A stretch of 64,000 bases of DNA from the NCBI GenBank assembly GCA_020347565.1, contig CP070732.1, positions 960,847-1,024,846 on the forward strand, written 5' to 3'. Below the pieces are notes generated by a model. It saw nothing but the letters and a program-made list of their open reading frames with translations, was not told the origin of the DNA and did no database searches. Shown here piece after piece: positions 44,896 through 53,566 of the stretch; position 1 is the first letter of the stretch; every line of letters begins with the position of its first letter. A program made the translations under genes and the position numbers. The stretch is from Methanobacteriota archaeon (GTDB lineage: Archaea; Thermoplasmatota; Thermoplasmata; UBA10834).

Positions 44896-45304
44896 CCTCT
44901 CCTTCCTTTTCTATCTTGAAGACGCAACGGCCATCGCCTCGGCTGGCGCATTCGACCTCCTCGCAGTGCACCCGCTTGCGCAGCTGGCCCTCGTACATCT
45001 TTCGAATCATGCCCCTCAGCCTGTGACATGTGGCCTCGTCGGACGAGCCGACGACCTCGAACGAGCCTTCCACCACAGCGCTCGATTCCTGGAATACGAT
45101 GTTGTCGACCCAGCCCTTGGCACGCAGCAGGTTGGCGCATATCTCGAAGTACTTCTCAGGCTCCTGCATGGCGATCTTTGAGATCTCGTCCCCCAGTATC
45201 ATGCCCTCCCGGAAGAACAGCCCGTGACACGCCTGTGCCATCACGCCTTCGTAGAGCTTCCTTATCTCCTCGAATTCCGCCTGGGAGAACTTCACGAACT
45301 TCAT
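44891..45304 (-). CDS. V4R-domain protein
   Basis: A 137-residue stand-alone V4R domain beginning MKFVKFSQAEFEEIRKLY and ending with the family cysteine motif EEVECASRGDGRCVFKI. V4R domains bind small hydrocarbons or chlorophyll-like molecules and serve as sensors in archaea. It overlaps the start of the roadblock gene, so the two form a signalling unit parallel to the V4R-GTPase operon at 31-32.6 kb. A minus-strand TATA (ATTAAATATCC) is at 45332-45343, giving a short leader. Confidence 0.8.
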   Translation of the reverse strand: MKFVKFSQAEFEEIRKLYEGVMAQACHGLFFREGMILGDEISKIAMQEPEKYFEICANLLRAKGWVDNIVFQESSAVVEGSFEVVGSSDEATCHRLRGMIRKMYEGQLRKRVHCEEVECASRGDGRCVFKIEKEGED

Positions 45305-45331
45305 GCGAACCTGTCCGTGGATTCGAGTGGA

Positions 45332-45343
45332 GGATATTTAATG
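45332..45343 (-). promoter_or_regulatory. TATA box of the V4R-roadblock operon
   Basis: ACATTAAATATC on the minus strand, about 30-40 bases before ATG 45304. Confidence 0.6.
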
Positions 45344-45469
45344 TTTGGTCCCCAGTTCGATGGCCTGGCTCCTCCGGTTCCTACTTAGAGTCGCCTCCGA
45401 ATGCTGCGCGTCGGCCCGGGTCTCGCAGGTTGAAAGCTTCTTATTCGACCTGGGCCATACGATGGTAGC

Positions 45470-46096
45470 ATGACGATGTTCTCGGACGACGACGGGAGGC
45501 GGGCCGTGGAGATCGCGAGGACGGTCGTTGAGAAGCATGTGAGGAGAGAGCGCATTCCGGAAATGGACTTCCCCGAAGGCTTCAGGGAGAAATCGGGCGT
45601 GTTCGTAACGCTCACGACCTTTCCGGACGACGGCCTTCGCGGATGCATTGGCTACCCGGAGCCAGTATCGCCGCTGATCGAGGCTCTCATGGATTCCGCC
45701 GTCAGCGCCGCATCGAGGGATCCAAGGTTCGACTCCGTGCGGCCCGATGAGCTCGACGTCATCCGTGTGGAGGTCAGCTTGCTGACGCCGCCGAAGGAGA
45801 TCACGCCAGGAGAGCCCTCTGAGCTGCCAGGCCTGGTCCGCGTGGGGGAGGACGGCCTTATCGTCCAGCGGGCCGGCTTCAGAGGGCTGCTGCTCCCCCA
45901 GGTTCCCGTAGAACTCGGCTGGGACGCGGATGAGTTCCTCGGTCAGACCTGCATGAAGGCTGGGCTGTCCCCCGATTCGTGGCTTCTGCCGGATACGAAG
46001 ACCTTCAGCTTCAGCGCCGAGGTCTTCTCTGAGACGAGTCCTCGGGGCAAGGTGGTTCGACGCAATCTGAGTGAGCGACATGGACGCGATCGTTAG
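45470..46096 (+). CDS. AMMECR1-family protein
   Basis: A 208-residue protein of the AMMECR1/TIGR00296 family. The signature LRGCIG is in DDGLRGCIGYPEPVSPL, and RVGEDGLIVQRAGFRGLLLP and WDADEFLGQTCMKAGL are typical. Biochemical function is unsettled; links to radical-SAM and MEMO1 proteins are known in other species. TTCTTATTCG at about 45438 is a TATA-like element 25 bases before the ATG, so it is near leaderless. It overlaps the dihydroorotase start by 26 bases. Confidence 0.88.
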   Translation: MTMFSDDDGRRAVEIARTVVEKHVRRERIPEMDFPEGFREKSGVFVTLTTFPDDGLRGCIGYPEPVSPLIEALMDSAVSAASRDPRFDSVRPDELDVIRVEVSLLTPPKEITPGEPSELPGLVRVGEDGLIVQRAGFRGLLLPQVPVELGWDADEFLGQTCMKAGLSPDSWLLPDTKTFSFSAEVFSETSPRGKVVRRNLSERHGRDR

Positions 46097-47339
46097 GGGC
46101 AGGTGCTACACTGACGGACGGCCCGTGCAGCAGTGCATAGGCATCAGCGACGGCAAGATAGCTGCCGTCTCTGGAAGTCTGGACGGAGATATCGTCTACG
46201 ACTTCGGCAGTAAGCTTGTCATCCCCGGTGCCGTGGACATCCACGTGCATATGCGCGAGCCAGGAGCCACGCAGAAGGAGGATTTCGCTTCGGGTTCCCT
46301 GGCGGCCCTCCACGGGGGCGTAACGTGCCTGCTCGACATGCCGAACACGAACCCCCCCACGACGACCTCAAAGACGTTGAGGGAGAAGAAGGAGCTCGCC
46401 GCATCCAGAAGCTACGCAGATTTCGGCCTGTTCGCAGGCGTACAGGCGGGGAGCGACATCGAGGCGCTCTCCAGAGAAGGTGCCGTCGGGGTCAAGCTCT
46501 ACATGGCGGGGACCACCGGAGACCTTGCTGCGACGTCTCCAGAGAGCCTGAAGGAGGAGCTGGCTGCCGTCGCGAAGACTGGGAAGGTCCTTGCGGTCCA
46601 TGCTGAGGACGAGAGTCTCCGCGGAAGGGGCTCTGAATCCTCGCTCGCCGACCACCTCAAGAACCGGCGCAACGAATGCGAGACGAGCGCAATAAGGAGG
46701 TTGCTGGAACTCTCGGCCGAGGGGCTGAGGGTACACATCTGTCACGTATCGGCAAGGGAGTCGATACCCCTCATAGCGAACGCCCGAAACGTGACTTCGG
46801 AGGTCACGCCGCATCACCTGCTCCTCGACAAAGATGCGATGCTGGGTTCGTTCGGTAAGGTGAACCCTCCCCTGAGGAGGAGGGAGGACCGGCAGGCCCT
46901 CTTCGCGGCGCTCAAGGAGACGCGCTTCGACGCCATAGCATCCGACCACGCACCCCACACGACGGAGGAGAAGGAAGAGGACTTCGACTTCGCACCGAGC
47001 GGCATGCCAGGGGTGGAGACGACTCTCCCGTTGATGATCCAGCTCGTCAGGGAACGGCATCTGACGCTGGAGGACGTCGTGAGGCGAACAAGTCGTCGAC
47101 CGGCTGAGATGTTCGGGCTCAACAAGGGCAGGATTGCGGTCGGATACGACGCGGACCTCGTCATCATAGACCCTGCCACGAGCAGGGAGATCAGGGCGGA
47201 CGATCTGCACTACAGGTGCGCCTGGACGCCATACGAGGGCAGGCTTGGCGTATTCCCGAAGGCGGTCTTCCTCAGAGGAGAGATCATGATCGAAGACGGC
47301 TCCCTGATAGGGGAGCGCAGTGGAAGGGACGTCGTTTGA
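46071..47339 (+). CDS. pyrC: Dihydroorotase
   Basis: A 422-residue amidohydrolase that cyclises carbamoyl aspartate in pyrimidine synthesis. The metal motif VDIHVHMREPG, the carboxylated lysine region GVKLYMAG, VHAEDESLRG, HICHVSAR and SDHAPHT are all present. This is the type I, long form. GTG 46071 or ATG 46080 begins it inside the AMMECR1 gene, so the two are coupled. Its stop overlaps the next gene as TTGA. Confidence 0.92.
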   Translation: MSDMDAIVRGRCYTDGRPVQQCIGISDGKIAAVSGSLDGDIVYDFGSKLVIPGAVDIHVHMREPGATQKEDFASGSLAALHGGVTCLLDMPNTNPPTTTSKTLREKKELAASRSYADFGLFAGVQAGSDIEALSREGAVGVKLYMAGTTGDLAATSPESLKEELAAVAKTGKVLAVHAEDESLRGRGSESSLADHLKNRRNECETSAIRRLLELSAEGLRVHICHVSARESIPLIANARNVTSEVTPHHLLLDKDAMLGSFGKVNPPLRRREDRQALFAALKETRFDAIASDHAPHTTEEKEEDFDFAPSGMPGVETTLPLMIQLVRERHLTLEDVVRRTSRRPAEMFGLNKGRIAVGYDADLVIIDPATSREIRADDLHYRCAWTPYEGRLGVFPKAVFLRGEIMIEDGSLIGERSGRDVV

Positions 47340-48502
47340 GTGGCGATGGCAGCTGCAACAGGATCGTCGAGGTCGACCTGTCGGAGCTGACAGGGAGGAC
47401 CTACAGGTGCATCGATGGCTGCGCCCTCTGCTGCCTGTGCCAGCCCGAGCTCCTCCCCCGCGAGGAGGAGGCGTTCAGGAAGGACCCGAAGCTGTCAGCC
47501 GGCGTCACGCAGAGCCACATATCGCCCGAAGTGAAAGGTGCCGCGATCGATCTCAAGGGGAGCCACGGGGCCTGTCACTTCCTGACCGACAGGCGCTGCT
47601 CGATATACGATGCGAGACCACACTTCTGCAGATCTTTCCCGCTGAACGTCTTCGTCGGCTGGCGCATCCAGGTCAACGTCAACCTGTCGTGCAAGGGCGT
47701 CGGCCTCCGTGGGGAGGACCTCGAGGCACGCGGGAGAAGGCTCGTCGAAGAATACGGCCAGGAGAGGCTGAGCGACGAGGTGCGCACGTCGAAGGCCGTG
47801 TTCGACGAGTTCATGAGGAACGCACGAGATGCTTTGGTGGCGCAGCCGTTCTCATCTGCGAGGCAGGCCGCCGCGCTCCTCAGAGAGGAGCTCACGGACC
47901 TCGTCGGACTCAGCAGGGTGATGACCTACGCTGAGTACGGAAGGACCCGGCAGGACTCCCCGCCCGTCGACATAGTACGCAGGGTCCGGGAGACGGAGGC
48001 GGAGGCGGACGTGGCCGAGAGGGCCATGATGGACGGGATAGAGTTGTTCGACCTGCCCGAACTGAGCCTGCTGCCCGTTCACGTCGGCGAGGAACTGACA
48101 TGGAGCATCTTCAGGCTTGTGGGCAGCAACATCGTAGGATACCACCTGGCCGAGGATGGAGGCCTGTCGGAGACCTCCAGAACGGAGCCGTCGTCGGTTG
48201 ATCTGCTGCCCGTGGAGCCGGAGGGGCTGTCGCGCTTCGGCGAGTATCTCGAACTCGTGAATCGCAGAGACTGCTTCGCGGGGCACGCAGCATATCTGTG
48301 CAGTATCGAAGGTTACGAGTACAACCTGGCCCAGGTCTACCTCGGGGCTATCGCGAACAACATGGTGGACCTGTGGTGGAGGTCGTCTCTGCTGGCTGGG
48401 CTGAAGGGCTCTGAGTCCATAGGATCCAGGGAGGCTGGCGAGGGAATCGCGTTCTTCGACATGGACCTGCTCGACCTCCCTACCATAGGCGCGTTCATGT
48501 GA
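47336..48502 (+). CDS. YkgJ-type cysteine-cluster protein with large C-terminal domain
   Basis: A 388-residue protein. The first 130 residues are a YkgJ/Fe-S-type cysteine cluster domain (CIDGCALCCLCQPELLP, then CHFL...CSIYDARPHFCRSFPL). The remaining 250 residues are helical with no recognised fold. TTG 47336 overlaps the pyrC stop (TTGA) with GGAAGGG upstream. A start in the pyrC gene would be antifamily, so the TTG is chosen. YkgJ domains may bind zinc or Fe-S; the function is unknown. Confidence 0.72.
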   Translation: MSGDGSCNRIVEVDLSELTGRTYRCIDGCALCCLCQPELLPREEEAFRKDPKLSAGVTQSHISPEVKGAAIDLKGSHGACHFLTDRRCSIYDARPHFCRSFPLNVFVGWRIQVNVNLSCKGVGLRGEDLEARGRRLVEEYGQERLSDEVRTSKAVFDEFMRNARDALVAQPFSSARQAAALLREELTDLVGLSRVMTYAEYGRTRQDSPPVDIVRRVRETEAEADVAERAMMDGIELFDLPELSLLPVHVGEELTWSIFRLVGSNIVGYHLAEDGGLSETSRTEPSSVDLLPVEPEGLSRFGEYLELVNRRDCFAGHAAYLCSIEGYEYNLAQVYLGAIANNMVDLWWRSSLLAGLKGSESIGSREAGEGIAFFDMDLLDLPTIGAFM

Positions 48503-48519
48503 AAGCGCCTGAGACGCGG

Positions 48520-48771
48520 TCAGTCCTTCTCGTTCTCGAGTCGGTCCAGGGTGAAGTGGCCCTCCCGCACTTCCATCCTCTTCGTTACGAAGAGGTACGG
48601 TATGCTGAGCAATGCAGCGACTGCGACGACCGTCGCGACGACCACTAGTATCACGAGCGCCAGAAGCCCGATCAACGCGATGATCGCGGCGATGACGCCG
48701 AACAGCTCCAGTGCCAGGACTATGACGACCGCCACGGCGACCAGCAGCAGGACCGCGACGAGCCTTCCCAT
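48520..48771 (-). CDS. Small two-helix membrane protein (83 aa)
   Basis: Two long hydrophobic helices (LVAVLLLVAVAVVIVLALEL and a second at about 28-58) followed by a charged cytoplasmic end (TKRMEVREGHFTLDRLENEK). It lies 11 bases after the AIM24 gene and is probably co-transcribed. No family recognised. Confidence 0.65.
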   Translation of the reverse strand: MGRLVAVLLLVAVAVVIVLALELFGVIAAIIALIGLLALVILVVVATVVAVAALLSIPYLFVTKRMEVREGHFTLDRLENEKD

Positions 48772-48782
48772 CCCACATCACC

Positions 48783-49493
48783 TCATCGGCCGAACGGGAT
48801 GCCCGAGCCACTGCTCTGCTGCGAAGGCAAGAACGGCACGAGCGCTCCAGCCAGCTTCGGCAGCGTCAGCGACTGCAGAAGCACCTTGCCGGGTCCGGTG
48901 AGGGTGGTGACGAACAGACCCTCGCCGCTGAAGAGCGCGCTCCTGATGGATCCTACACTCTCGATGCTGTACTGGACGGACCCTTCCCAGCCGACGACGT
49001 TCCCTGTGCTCACGCGGACCGTCTCCCCGGGCTTCAGGTCCATCGATATGAAGTCGCCGGCTCCGTGAACGAACACCATGCCTTCTCCAGTCAGCCTTTG
49101 GATTATCAGGCCCTCCCCGCCGAAGAACACTGCGCCCAGCTTCTTCTGGAAGGCGATGTCGAGGGTGACCGCCCCCTCGGCGCACAGGAAGGCGTCCTTC
49201 TGCACGAGCCAGGTCTTTCCCCCTCTCAGATCGATCGAGTGTATCTTGCCCGGTACGTTGCCCGAGAAAGCGACGACGCCGGGACCGCCGGCCGACGTGA
49301 ACTCGGTAACGAAGAAGCTCTCGCCCGAGAGCTTCCTCTTCAGGCCAGCCATGAGGCCGCCTCTCGCCCGAGCGGTCATGGAGATGTTCGAACTCATGTA
49401 GGTCATGGTTCCCGCCTCGGCGAACAGGAGCTCGCCGGGGCCCATTTCGCAATGCACGAACTGCAGGTTGTCTCCGGTTACGTTGTACTTCAT
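48783..49493 (-). CDS. AIM24/TIGR00266-family protein
   Basis: A 236-residue beta-rich protein with glycine-turn repeats (GPGELLFAEAGTMTYMSSNI, GGEGLIIQRLTGEGMVFVH). The family is widespread and its function is unknown; the yeast member acts in mitochondrial membrane organisation. ATG 49493 (MKYNVTGDNLQFVHCEMG) is correct: the longer frame lacks homology, and a TATA (CATAAAATACC, minus strand) sits at 49523-49533, about 30 bases before it. The small membrane gene follows. Confidence 0.85.
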   Translation of the reverse strand: MKYNVTGDNLQFVHCEMGPGELLFAEAGTMTYMSSNISMTARARGGLMAGLKRKLSGESFFVTEFTSAGGPGVVAFSGNVPGKIHSIDLRGGKTWLVQKDAFLCAEGAVTLDIAFQKKLGAVFFGGEGLIIQRLTGEGMVFVHGAGDFISMDLKPGETVRVSTGNVVGWEGSVQYSIESVGSIRSALFSGEGLFVTTLTGPGKVLLQSLTLPKLAGALVPFLPSQQSSGSGIPFGR

Positions 49494-49727
49494 GAGTATC
49501 GAAGTATTCACAACTTGGCTCGGTATTTTATGGTTTCGGGCTGGGAGCCTGCAATCGATAGCGACGATCCGGACGGACCCAGGCGGGGGTTCGATCGACG
49601 CGCTGTCAAGCCTCCCGCGCCGTCGGGAAGTCGGTTCGTGAAATCTCAATTCGAAATGGAAGCGGCGAAAGCGTTATCATTCAGAATTTCATGTAGTCTT
49701 TTCGAACATTCTAAGAGGGGGACCGTG

Positions 49728-50198
49728 ATGAACAAGCAAGATGCAGTAGTGCTGGACAAGAGCGACAAGACCATATTGAAAATGCTTCAAGAGGACTGCA
49801 ACGTCAGCCTCAAGAAGATCGGCGAGAAGACCGGGCTCTCCTCATCGACCGTCCACTACCGCGTCAACCGCCTGATGGAGGACGGCGTCATAACGGGCTT
49901 CAAGGCCTGCGTCGACCCTCTGAAGGTGGGCAAGGAGATACTCGCCATCGCGCTGATAACCGGCCGCTACGGTCCAGATTACTCGAAGAAGATCGGGGAG
50001 AAGATCGCGAAGATCCCAGGAGTTTGGGCGGTGTATTTCCTGCTCGGCAACATCGACTTCGCCGTTCTGCTGCGGGCCTCGTCCAGAGAGGAACTCAAGA
50101 ACATCGTCGACTCGTTCATCAGGATAGACGAGGTCGAAAGGAGCAACACATACCTCATCCTCGACAGGCACAAGGAAGACCTCACGGTCCAGCTCTGA
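49728..50198 (+). CDS. Lrp/AsnC-family regulator
   Basis: A 156-residue regulator with an N-terminal winged helix (LDKSDKTILKMLQEDCNVSL, GLSSSTVHYRVNRLMEDGVI) and a C-terminal RAM ligand domain (ALITGRYGPDYSKKIGEKIA, WAVYFLLGNIDFAVLLRA). GAGGGGG lies just before ATG 49728. These proteins form octamers and respond to amino acids. Its targets are unknown; it lies between metabolic genes and the archaellum region. Confidence 0.9.
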   Translation: MNKQDAVVLDKSDKTILKMLQEDCNVSLKKIGEKTGLSSSTVHYRVNRLMEDGVITGFKACVDPLKVGKEILAIALITGRYGPDYSKKIGEKIAKIPGVWAVYFLLGNIDFAVLLRASSREELKNIVDSFIRIDEVERSNTYLILDRHKEDLTVQL

Positions 50199-50222
50199 CG
50201 GCTGCTGCGCCTCCGGGGAGAG

Positions 50223-51359
50223 CTACCTGGCCCGCCTCGCACGCGAGAGAGACACGAGGTAGTCCTCTATCCTCTTGACCCGCCTGGACACGTTCTCTAT
50301 GTTCTCGGAGAGCTCCTCGTACTCCTCGGTGAGGTTCGGGGGAGCGGGAGCCTCCGCCGTCCCGCCGCGCGATTCGGCGACGGTCTGCCTAAGGCTCTCC
50401 AGCGCGGACTTCAGGCCCTCTATCTTTTCGGCGAACTCATCGATCCTGGGGTCCGGCTCATACTCACCAGGCTCTGATTCCTCGAGCTCTGAGATCGCCT
50501 CCTTGATGGACTCGATCTCCTCCTCGAATCCGGAGAAGGCGCCGATGGTCTTGTCTATCTTCCTGTCCGTGGTGGTGAGGATTACCCCCAGACCCTTGGC
50601 CATCTTCCTGTCGAGCTCGGACTTGAAGTTCTTGACCTCCTGCCTCAGCTCCGACTCGACCTCCACAATCCTCGCCGAGTGGGCCTCTGCCGACCCGACC
50701 GCCTTCTCGAGGGCCTCCAGCTCGGAAGCCACCTCACCGATGAGCTTGAGCCCCTCCCCGTCGAGCGTCATCCTGACCGGCGCCGGAGGGTACCGCCTCA
50801 CGGCGTCGACGGTAGCCATCATGTCCATGGAGGGGCCGGTCCTGAGGATCGCCTGCCTGATCGGCTCGAGACGGGAAATCGCGTACTCGGCCATCTTGAC
50901 AGGATTCTTGGACCACTGGGCTGTGTCGCGCAACTCGGCTATCAGCTTCTCGAGCTGTCTCGAGGAGTCGGCGATGTCCGAGCTCTCGAGTGCTCTGATG
51001 TCTCTAATCGCGTCCCTTCTGCCCTTGATGGACGCGTCGTCCGCCGTCATCCCCTCGTGCGAATACACCGTCGCGATGTAGCTGACGCCGGACATGACCC
51101 TGCCCATCACATAGCCCCAATCCTTGTTCCCCACGGTTATCGAAGCCGTGTCGGATTTCTCGAACAACATGCAGAAGCTCGAGTTGGGCATGATGCAGAT
51201 CTCGATGCTGTAAGGGTGATTCCTGAAGAACGAAGGCACGTGCTCCGGGCTCTCGGTCTCGACTGCCAGCAGATACGACCTGACGTATGCCCTCGCGTAC
51301 TCCGCCAGGTCGACATCCGTTGGACTCGTGCCTATCTCGTCGCTCTCCTGTGAGTTCAT
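50223..51359 (-). CDS. Coiled-coil protein of unknown function (378 aa)
   Basis: The first 110 residues look globular (EYARAYVRSYLLAVETESPE, MLFEKSDTASITVGNKDW). The middle is helical. From about residue 215 on there is a long coiled coil interrupted by a GLGVILTTTDRK segment, ending in a basic tail (SLSRARRAR). No membrane helix and no known family. Its place next to the archaellum regulators hints at a motility or surface role, but I cannot support that from sequence. Confidence 0.6.
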   Translation of the reverse strand: MNSQESDEIGTSPTDVDLAEYARAYVRSYLLAVETESPEHVPSFFRNHPYSIEICIMPNSSFCMLFEKSDTASITVGNKDWGYVMGRVMSGVSYIATVYSHEGMTADDASIKGRRDAIRDIRALESSDIADSSRQLEKLIAELRDTAQWSKNPVKMAEYAISRLEPIRQAILRTGPSMDMMATVDAVRRYPPAPVRMTLDGEGLKLIGEVASELEALEKAVGSAEAHSARIVEVESELRQEVKNFKSELDRKMAKGLGVILTTTDRKIDKTIGAFSGFEEEIESIKEAISELEESEPGEYEPDPRIDEFAEKIEGLKSALESLRQTVAESRGGTAEAPAPPNLTEEYEELSENIENVSRRVKRIEDYLVSLSRARRAR

Positions 51360-51523
51360 GGCCGCACCAGTCAGGGTGTCTGCTGAGGTGCTCAGCGCGC
51401 CGACATGCGAAAGGCAGGCGGTGTTTTGAACATCCTCTGAGTTGTGGAAATATGTTTCCGGTCAAATTTCGACGGTGATTATCAGCGATGTTCTACCACG
51501 TATACTGTAGAAGGGATATGAAT
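51360..51523. other. Gap between coiled-coil gene and regulator gene
   Basis: A 164-base spacer between two minus-strand genes. AT-rich parts around 51440-51500 could hold the promoter of the coiled-coil gene; nothing else is evident. Confidence 0.35.
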
Positions 51524-51865
51524 CTAGACCGCCGCCGTCGGTTCCCAATCGTCCGACCACATGACCTGGCCCGTCTTGAGCTCGAACTTCAGCCTCACCT
51601 TGCCTTCGTCGAAGATGACCTGCGCCCGCCTGACCTGTGAGACGTACAGCTTCGTCCACTTGCCTCTCGGGGTCAGGACCTTGCCCTCGCAGCTCAGAAG
51701 ACCTTCAGCGACCAGGCTGTTCACCCTGCGATAGCCCTGCGTGACGGGAATGTCCATCTTCTCGCACATCTCCTGTACCGTTCTGGGCCTATCGCTCGCG
51801 CAAGTGAGTATCTTCGTGGAGTACTCGTCTATCAGGAGTTTCGAGAGTTCATATGCATTCATCAT
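51524..51865 (-). CDS. Winged-helix regulator, archaellum-linked paralogue 1
   Basis: A 113-residue MarR/ArsR-like winged-helix protein (SKLLIDEYSTKILTCASDRP, EMCEKMDIPVTQGYRRVNSL, GLLSCEGKVLTPRG as the wing) with a beta-rich C-terminus (VIFDEGKVRLKFELKTG). It starts at ATG 51865 or the following ATG. It shares its layout with the divergent gene at 52172-52528 (same order: recognition helix, LT-DGK-like wing, then K-V-YxS-x and a beta strand with K-x-LxF/LKVDL). A TATA-like TTCTTTATGAAT is at 51906-51917. A role in controlling the archaellum genes is inferred from position. Confidence 0.72.
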   Translation of the reverse strand: MMNAYELSKLLIDEYSTKILTCASDRPRTVQEMCEKMDIPVTQGYRRVNSLVAEGLLSCEGKVLTPRGKWTKLYVSQVRRAQVIFDEGKVRLKFELKTGQVMWSDDWEPTAAV

Positions 51866-52171
51866 GGTGGATATCCGTCTGGCCACGTGTATTTGGAGCT
51901 CTACATTCATAAAGAATCTGACACAATTCCAACGGGAGAATATCAAAGACGATTGCATACACACAGCGGTGCAAAGCGGCTCGACCGATCCCCGGACACG
52001 CCTGTTGAGACGTCGCCTGGAGTGAGAAGCTCAAGTGATTCTCAACTTCTATAAACAAATGGACAAATATTTATAACCAGAAATAGTTGACCAGAGTAGC
52101 TGACGGAAAGGGATGCACTCCAGATATAATCGGAGGGGGTTTCCACGGCTACCCAGGCTACCGAATCTGCA
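51866..52171. promoter_or_regulatory. Divergent promoter region of the two winged-helix genes
   Basis: A 306-base spacer. The minus-strand TATA is at about 51906-51917; the plus-strand TATA, AATATTTATAACC, is at 52066-52077, leaving a leader of about 70 bases for the plus gene with GGAGGGGG at 52131. The AT-rich stretch 52040-52090 stands out from its surroundings and is a likely site for regulation by either protein. Confidence 0.6.
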
Positions 52172-52528
52172 ATGAGCAAGCACGAGCTAGGAATAGCTCA
52201 GATACTGACTGACCAGTACAACATGAACATTCTTGCCGCCACCAGCCACAAGGCGAGGAGCGCCCGAGAGCTCGCTTTCATGTTCGACATACCGCTGGCG
52301 AGCTGCTACCGAAAACTGCGAGAGCTAGCTTCGGCGGGCCTCGTGGAACAGGAGGGCAGCGAGCTGACAGCGGACGGCAAGCGGTACAAAGTCTACAGGT
52401 CGAAGATAGGATGCGTGACTCTCACTTACGAGAAGGGCATACTCCACATGAAGGTCGATCTGAACTACCGCTCAGCGCCGCTCGAGATAACGCAGAACAT
52501 GGCCACGCCAAAGCCCAGAGAGCTGTAG
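52172..52528 (+). CDS. Winged-helix regulator, archaellum-linked paralogue 2
   Basis: A 118-residue winged-helix protein (SKHELGIAQILTDQYNMNIL, RELAFMFDIPLASCYRKLRE, GLVEQEGSELTADGKRYK) paralogous to the divergent 51524-51865 gene. It resembles the size and fold of EarA, the archaellum regulator of Methanococcus, but direct orthology is not shown. ATG 52172 is the only clear start; a GGAGGGGG 34 bases upstream fits no in-frame start codon, so the start could lie earlier at a non-standard codon. Together with its partner it is the best candidate regulator of the downstream arl genes. Confidence 0.72.
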   Translation: MSKHELGIAQILTDQYNMNILAATSHKARSARELAFMFDIPLASCYRKLRELASAGLVEQEGSELTADGKRYKVYRSKIGCVTLTYEKGILHMKVDLNYRSAPLEITQNMATPKPREL

Positions 52529-52940
52529 CGGTTGGAGCGGCGCGGACTTCTACGAGGTCAGGAAGGTTCACATCACCGGCAGGTCTATCGAAGGGCGGCC
52601 TCTCATGCCCGGCGCTGCGAGCCGGAGCCATGTCATTTCCTTTGAAGAAAATGACGACATAACGCTTTTCTATCGTGCATGATTATCAATCCTTGCTCTC
52701 AGAGGCGGTAACACGTCTCGGAGAACGACGCTTGGACTATCCACAGGGCATGCGGGATCTCCTCGGGAGTGAGAGAGAAGGAAAAGGCCGTGCGGACAGG
52801 CGGAAGCTGATTCTGTAACGATGTACGAGCATCTGCACAGAGGGCAGGCAACCGGTTCGATTGAGCCTCCCAGCGAGTCAATCGGTGCACGATCCCGGCG
52901 ACCGCCGCACGTCCGCAGGAAATGAAGGAGGAGAACGAAA
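52529..52940. promoter_or_regulatory. Leader/promoter region of archaellin 1
   Basis: A 412-base gap. The first 150 bases contain a short gene-like frame ending at 52682 (ADFYEVRKVHITGRSIEG) without a start codon, perhaps a remnant. A weak TATA-like GATTATCAA is at 52681-52689. The shared archaellin-leader motif ACTATCCACAGGGCATG follows at 52736-52752, about the same distance from the TATA as in the 54.2-kb leader. GGAGGAG precedes the archaellin ATG. The region is predicted to fold strongly. Confidence 0.55.
52736..52752 (+). repeat. Archaellin-leader repeat, copy A (17-bp core)
   Basis: ACTATCCACAGGGCATG, identical to the core of copies B (54279-54295, same direction) and C (56304-56320, opposite direction). 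Found upstream of archaellin 1. Confidence 0.85.
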
Positions 52941-53555
52941 ATGGATAAGTTGCCCAAGCCAAGGAAGGTAAGGATGGGCGAGGACGCGGAGATGGGCGTG
53001 GGGACACTGCTCATCTTCATCGCGATGATTCTTGTCGCGGCGGTCGCCGCAGGCGTCCTCGTCCAAACGGCCTATCAGCTACAGCAACAGGCAGAAGCCA
53101 CGGGCGATCAGGCTCTGATGGAGATATCGACCGGTCTGAAGACGCTTGCCGCGTACGGGATGACCGACTCGAACCTCACCGTCATCACAGACCTGTACCT
53201 CAAGGTGTCGTTGTCAGCGGGAAGTCCAGTAATAAACCTCGTGCACGTAGTGATTGAGATATCCACAGGGGACGTTGACGACTCACTTGTCTTCGGAGTG
53301 AACGGCTCTGCCGCAGGGACTTTCGGGGCAAGCCAGATTAGGGACACGTTCCCCACGAACATCTGGTCGTCCACCGATGTGGGGCTCACGCAGGGAGACA
53401 TCGCGTTGGTCCATATTGACCTGGCAACCAATAACATGACTCTCGTGACCCAGCAGGTGGCGAATCTGCTGCTGATACCGAAGCATGGGATACCGACATA
53501 TGTGGACCTGGTCACACCGTCCGTATATTCAAATGCGTACGAGATACTGACGTGA
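52941..53555 (+). CDS. arlB1: Archaellin 1 (major-type filament subunit)
   Basis: A 204-residue archaellin. A basic class III signal peptide (MDKLPKPRKVRMGEDAE) is followed by the cleavage site and the hydrophobic helix [21 protein letters not shown] beta-sandwich C-terminal domain carries the family end motif LLLIPKHGIPTYVDLVTP. Prepilin-type peptidase would cleave before MGVG. GAAGGAGGAG precedes ATG 52941. The core motif repeat lies 190 bases upstream. It shares the helix and the C-terminal motif almost identically with archaellin 3. Confidence 0.92.
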   Translation: MDKLPKPRKVRMGEDAEMGVGTLLIFIAMILVAAVAAGVLVQTAYQLQQQAEATGDQALMEISTGLKTLAAYGMTDSNLTVITDLYLKVSLSAGSPVINLVHVVIEISTGDVDDSLVFGVNGSAAGTFGASQIRDTFPTNIWSSTDVGLTQGDIALVHIDLATNNMTLVTQQVANLLLIPKHGIPTYVDLVTPSVYSNAYEILT

Positions 53556-53566
53556 GGCCATAGCAC

